A DNA stretch of 64,000 bases from Nymphaea colorata (lineage: Eukaryota; Streptophyta; Magnoliopsida; Nymphaeales; Nymphaeaceae): assembly GCF_008831285.2 (NCBI RefSeq), contig NC_045140.1:11650505-11714504 (forward strand), given 5' to 3'. The notes under the pieces are model-generated. The model saw nothing but the letters and a program-made list of their open reading frames with translations. It was not told the DNA's origin and searched no databases. Every line of letters begins with the position of its first letter. Position 1 is the first letter of the stretch. Below, in pieces: positions 62,901 through 64,000 of this stretch. A program made the position numbers and the translations under genes.

Positions 62901-63089
62901 AGAAAAGAATATCTTGCAGCAGTTGCTTCTGCCAAAGAGAACCCAGATGAGGAATCTCTAGCCATTGCTTCCAAGTCAAGGTTACATCTGCAATCTCTTC
63001 TGGCTGGAGTTCATGGAATGGGTATTGCCAAAAATAGACACGCCATCAATGGGTTCAGCTCTCGAAAAGCCGAGCCCCTTGCTCTTTAA
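47126..63089 (+). CDS. MPB2C: MPB2C-like microtubule-binding protein (five exons)
   Basis: Five exons join in phase 0 to 346 codons: 47,126-47,260, 47,536-47,619, 50,700-51,065, 62,323-62,553 and 62,865-63,089. All introns are GT-AG (donors GTAAGT, GTAAGG, GTACTT, GTAAGT). ATG 47,126 is the first after an in-frame TAG at 47,108. The protein starts with a Ser/Pro-rich tail, then [18 protein letters not shown] and [16 protein letters not shown], and continues as a long charged coiled coil (exons 3-4) with a conserved helical end (RLHLQSLL). These words match plant MPB2C, first described in tobacco as binding microtubules and the tobacco mosaic virus movement protein, and in Arabidopsis as a KNOTTED1-type transport regulator. 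I rely on memory for the family match. The fourth intron is 11,257 bases, swollen by two nested antisense copia elements. Exons look undamaged. Confidence 0.85.
47536..47619 (+). CDS. MPB2C: MPB2C-like exon 2
   Basis: Encodes 28 residues including the basic [14 protein letters not shown] motif. The acceptor is TTGAAG and the donor GTAAGG. Confidence 0.85.
48518..48651. repeat. 67-bp tandem duplication in intron 2
   Basis: Two units start GTAAACTAACAGTC (48,518 and 48,585) and differ at about four bases. Confidence 0.92.
49204..49267. repeat. 32-bp tandem duplication in intron 2
   Basis: CATGTGTTTATAAAAGCATA and the following AATCAGAAAG occur at 49,204 and again at 49,236. Confidence 0.9.
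50700..51065 (+). CDS. MPB2C: MPB2C-like exon 3
   Basis: Encodes 122 residues: a basic linker and then a heptad-rich coiled coil ([20 protein letters not shown]). The acceptor is CTACAG and the donor GTACTT. Confidence 0.87.
52376..53871 (-). pseudogene. Outer copia reverse transcriptase and RNase H
   Basis: Pieces in several frames: the RT start (KTKVDG, then [13 protein letters not shown]) at 53,870-53,780; an open RT block at 53,694-53,281 with YVDDMI catalytic aspartates; 53,284-53,042 with [13 protein letters not shown]; RNase H at 52,838-52,596 ([12 protein letters not shown]); and the end at 52,606-52,376 ([13 protein letters not shown]). Confidence 0.88.
53872..54138 (-). repeat. 3' LTR of inner copia element
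   Basis: Plus-strand boundaries are TGTTGTTTGATG and TTTCAACA, 267 bp. It includes a GT/GA microsatellite at 53,896-53,955. The purine tract GGCTTGAGGGGAAG (minus) adjoins it at 54,139-54,152. Confidence 0.88.
54300..55728 (-). pseudogene. Inner copia reverse transcriptase and RNase H
   Basis: Blocks: 55,728-55,495 ([20 protein letters not shown]), 55,435-55,229 ([37 protein letters not shown]), 55,122-54,787 ([11 protein letters not shown], intact catalytic aspartates), and 54,787-54,317 ([32 protein letters not shown]). At least three frame changes separate them. Confidence 0.9.
55900..56650 (-). pseudogene. Inner copia integrase
   Basis: Broken pieces: [20 protein letters not shown], then [16 protein letters not shown] (56,650-56,456), and 56,399-56,163 with [14 protein letters not shown]-like sequence (second frame reads [11 protein letters not shown]) and [13 protein letters not shown] further part near 56,100-56,010 resembles the [11 protein letters not shown]-type end. 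Confidence 0.85.
56723..57540 (-). pseudogene. Inner copia zinc knuckle and protease
   Basis: Resumes with [19 protein letters not shown] near 57,520-57,465: the knuckle has Tyr where the zinc-binding His is expected. A frame change leads to the open block 57,319-56,723 with the protease site [13 protein letters not shown] and pre-integrase [13 protein letters not shown]. Confidence 0.87.
57689..57754 (-). pseudogene. FCF1: FCF1 exon 2 (captured)
   Basis: After a TTCCAG acceptor, 66 bases complete the split lysine codon and encode [20 protein letters not shown] and then N plus two bases of V, followed by a GTGAGT donor (57,688-57,683). YKEEVLNP and KLP(R/K)NV are hallmark FCF1 words. Phase continuity with exon 1 and strong splice sites on both sides show an excised piece of a real gene. 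Confidence 0.88.
57857..57927 (-). pseudogene. FCF1: FCF1 exon 1 (captured)
   Basis: ATG at 57,927 opens 23 codons reading [19 protein letters not shown] and then KTIKK, ending in a split codon. A GTGAGT donor follows at 57,856-57,851. This matches the N-terminus of FCF1/UTP24 (plant form resembling MGRAKKGPKFAVMKKIV from memory), the PIN-domain nuclease of the small-subunit processome that acts in 18S rRNA maturation in the nucleolus. No stop or frameshift is present. The PIN domain lies in later exons, which are absent, so no functional product can result. Confidence 0.87.
58230..58910 (-). pseudogene. Inner copia gag
   Basis: The gag N-terminus ([14 protein letters not shown] near 58,850) is frameshifted. 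An open block at 58,721-58,362 carries [20 protein letters not shown] and [10 protein letters not shown]-type UBN2 gag motifs. The gag linker ([11 protein letters not shown], then [10 protein letters not shown]) ends exactly at the captured host DNA. Confidence 0.88.
58958..59091 (-). repeat. Truncated 5' LTR of inner copia element
   Basis: It matches the LTR-start half of 53,872-54,138 (plus-strand AGAGATTAGGGATCGG through CTTTCTAATTTCAACA) with scattered substitutions. Homology stops at about 58,958 next to AATAGAACAAGG. The U5-like part and primer-binding site are missing. Confidence 0.82.
60430..61893 (-). pseudogene. Outer copia gag, zinc knuckle, protease and pre-integrase
   Basis: A long open frame of 487 codons holds the gag capsid-like region ([18 protein letters not shown]), a cysteine-rich insert ([10 protein letters not shown]) before the canonical zinc knuckle, the protease site [13 protein letters not shown] and the GAG-pre-integrase helix. 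The N-terminal gag lies in another frame (61,763-62,008), and integrase after it is broken. It is therefore a remnant, although this block is unusually well preserved. Confidence 0.88.
62323..62553 (+). CDS. MPB2C: MPB2C-like exon 4
   Basis: Encodes 77 residues beginning [20 protein letters not shown], the continuation of the coiled coil. The acceptor is TGGACAG and the donor GTAAGT. Confidence 0.87.
62865..63089 (+). CDS. MPB2C: MPB2C-like exon 5 and stop
   Basis: Encodes the last 74 residues, with [20 protein letters not shown] and [10 protein letters not shown], and ends in TAA at 63,087-63,089. Confidence 0.87.
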   Translation, partial: EIYDQLENIEIARKEYLAAVASAKENPDEESLAIASKSRLHLQSLLAGVHGMGIAKNRHAINGFSSRKAEPLAL

Positions 63090-64000
63090 CCTCCTTTGTT
63101 GTAGAGTAAACGAGTGTCTCCAACCAGAATAAGCCTTTAGAGGAAGCCATAGCATATGTCTGGATGTCCAATGCATGCTTGATATGGTAAATTAATGGAA
63201 TGGTGTTCAAGAGGGCAGCATTTTTCACGGTTTGGTAAATCTTAAGTCCTGGTGTGAGGGTTGCACCATCACGGTTGTATATGACTCTTATGCCCTGTTC
63301 ATCCGAGGAAACAATTTCTTGCTATTTAATCCCTGTATCATTCCAATCTTATCAGATGTATCGTTTTTATCCAAATGGCTTGACTCTGGATGAAGATTGT
63401 TTCTAGTATTCGAAATGTTCATTTATCTTAACAAAAGAAGAAGAAGAAAAGAAAAGTAGGACTTCAAGCTGAGGTTTACCTATCGGAACGCAGATGCTTC
63501 AAAGTACATAAATTACAGACCTTAGATTCTTCAATGGGTATAAATGAAAAGCTTCCCCAGAATGGAGCCAACTCTCCCTGAAGGACCAGACGATGTAGGA
63601 CTGTTTATAGGGTAAACTTGACAATAATCTGGTCAAGATTGGTTTGTATTATTTTCACTGCACTAAGCTTTTTCCAAGTCTCGAAGAGTGTTTCTTAAGA
63701 ATTCCGGCAGTCCTTATAATCTTTTTTGGGCGTTCTTCACAAGAAACTGTAGTTCCATAGTTTCAAATTTGTTATAAAAACTGCTCTCGCAGAACCAAGT
63801 TTCTCAACTTCCTGTGCTGTTGATCTTTCATTTCCTACCTCGGTCCAAGTTTGGTCTCCGTATTTCAGTTTAAACTATTTCGAGGCATGCAACTCCCAAA
63901 CTTCAGGTTCACCTTTTAATTTAGTTGGGGACAGCAAAGCTTCCATGTAATTCAAAAGTCAGAACTAATTAGCAGATAACTATATAACTTGAGCATCCCG
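63090..64000. other. 3' region of MPB2C-like gene
   Basis: Presumably the 3' untranslated region followed by intergenic DNA. No definite polyadenylation signal or further gene was assigned. Confidence 0.5.

Overview
This is nuclear DNA of a flowering plant. It shows intron-containing plant genes with GT-AG splice sites and a single-exon gene for a chloroplast protein. AT-rich intergenic DNA is packed with plant-type retrotransposons, and there is a scrambled insertion of plastid genes. I cannot name the species. Only two host genes are well supported: a TIC20-V-like plastid import gene (34,796-35,419, minus strand) and a five-exon gene resembling MPB2C, a plant microtubule-binding protein (47,126-63,089, plus strand). 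Nearly everything else is mobile DNA, its decay products, or simple repeats. Layout, first half: 1-2,680 is unremarkable AT-rich DNA with microsatellites. A mosaic of plastid fragments (rbcL, psaB, petB, rpl16) lies at about 2,681-3,430. A decayed L1-type LINE runs on the minus strand at about 4,110-8,345. A structurally complete Ty3/gypsy chromovirus occupies 9,109-19,677, with 1.38-kb LTRs, a perfect 5-bp target duplication CTTGG, a primer-binding site, a polypurine tract and a chromodomain; its coding region is broken by frameshifts and a stop. Layout, middle: 20-30 kb holds DNA-transposon remnants (hAT-like, long-TIR, CACTA-like, a TA-flanked MITE) and long (AT)n tracts. TIC20-V follows. 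A decayed Ty1/copia element lies at about 37,327-42,190, next to a 640-bp degenerate array built on a GATTTTGGAT-like word, then a Ty3/gypsy protease remnant at about 43.5-44.0 kb. Layout, last part: the MPB2C-like gene has an 11.26-kb fourth intron containing two nested, antisense Ty1/copia elements, an outer one split in two by an inner one. The inner element carries the most striking feature of the window. Inserted between its gag and its zinc-knuckle/protease coding is a fragment of the host FCF1 gene (a small-subunit processome protein): 5' flank, exon 1, intron 1, exon 2 and intron 2, with open exons and GTGAGT donors intact, in the same orientation as the element. The junctions carry an 11-bp direct repeat and a 17-20 bp segment copied from the captured intron, a pattern that suggests template-switching capture. 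All coordinates come from reading the sequence by eye; family assignments are from recognised motifs, not searches.
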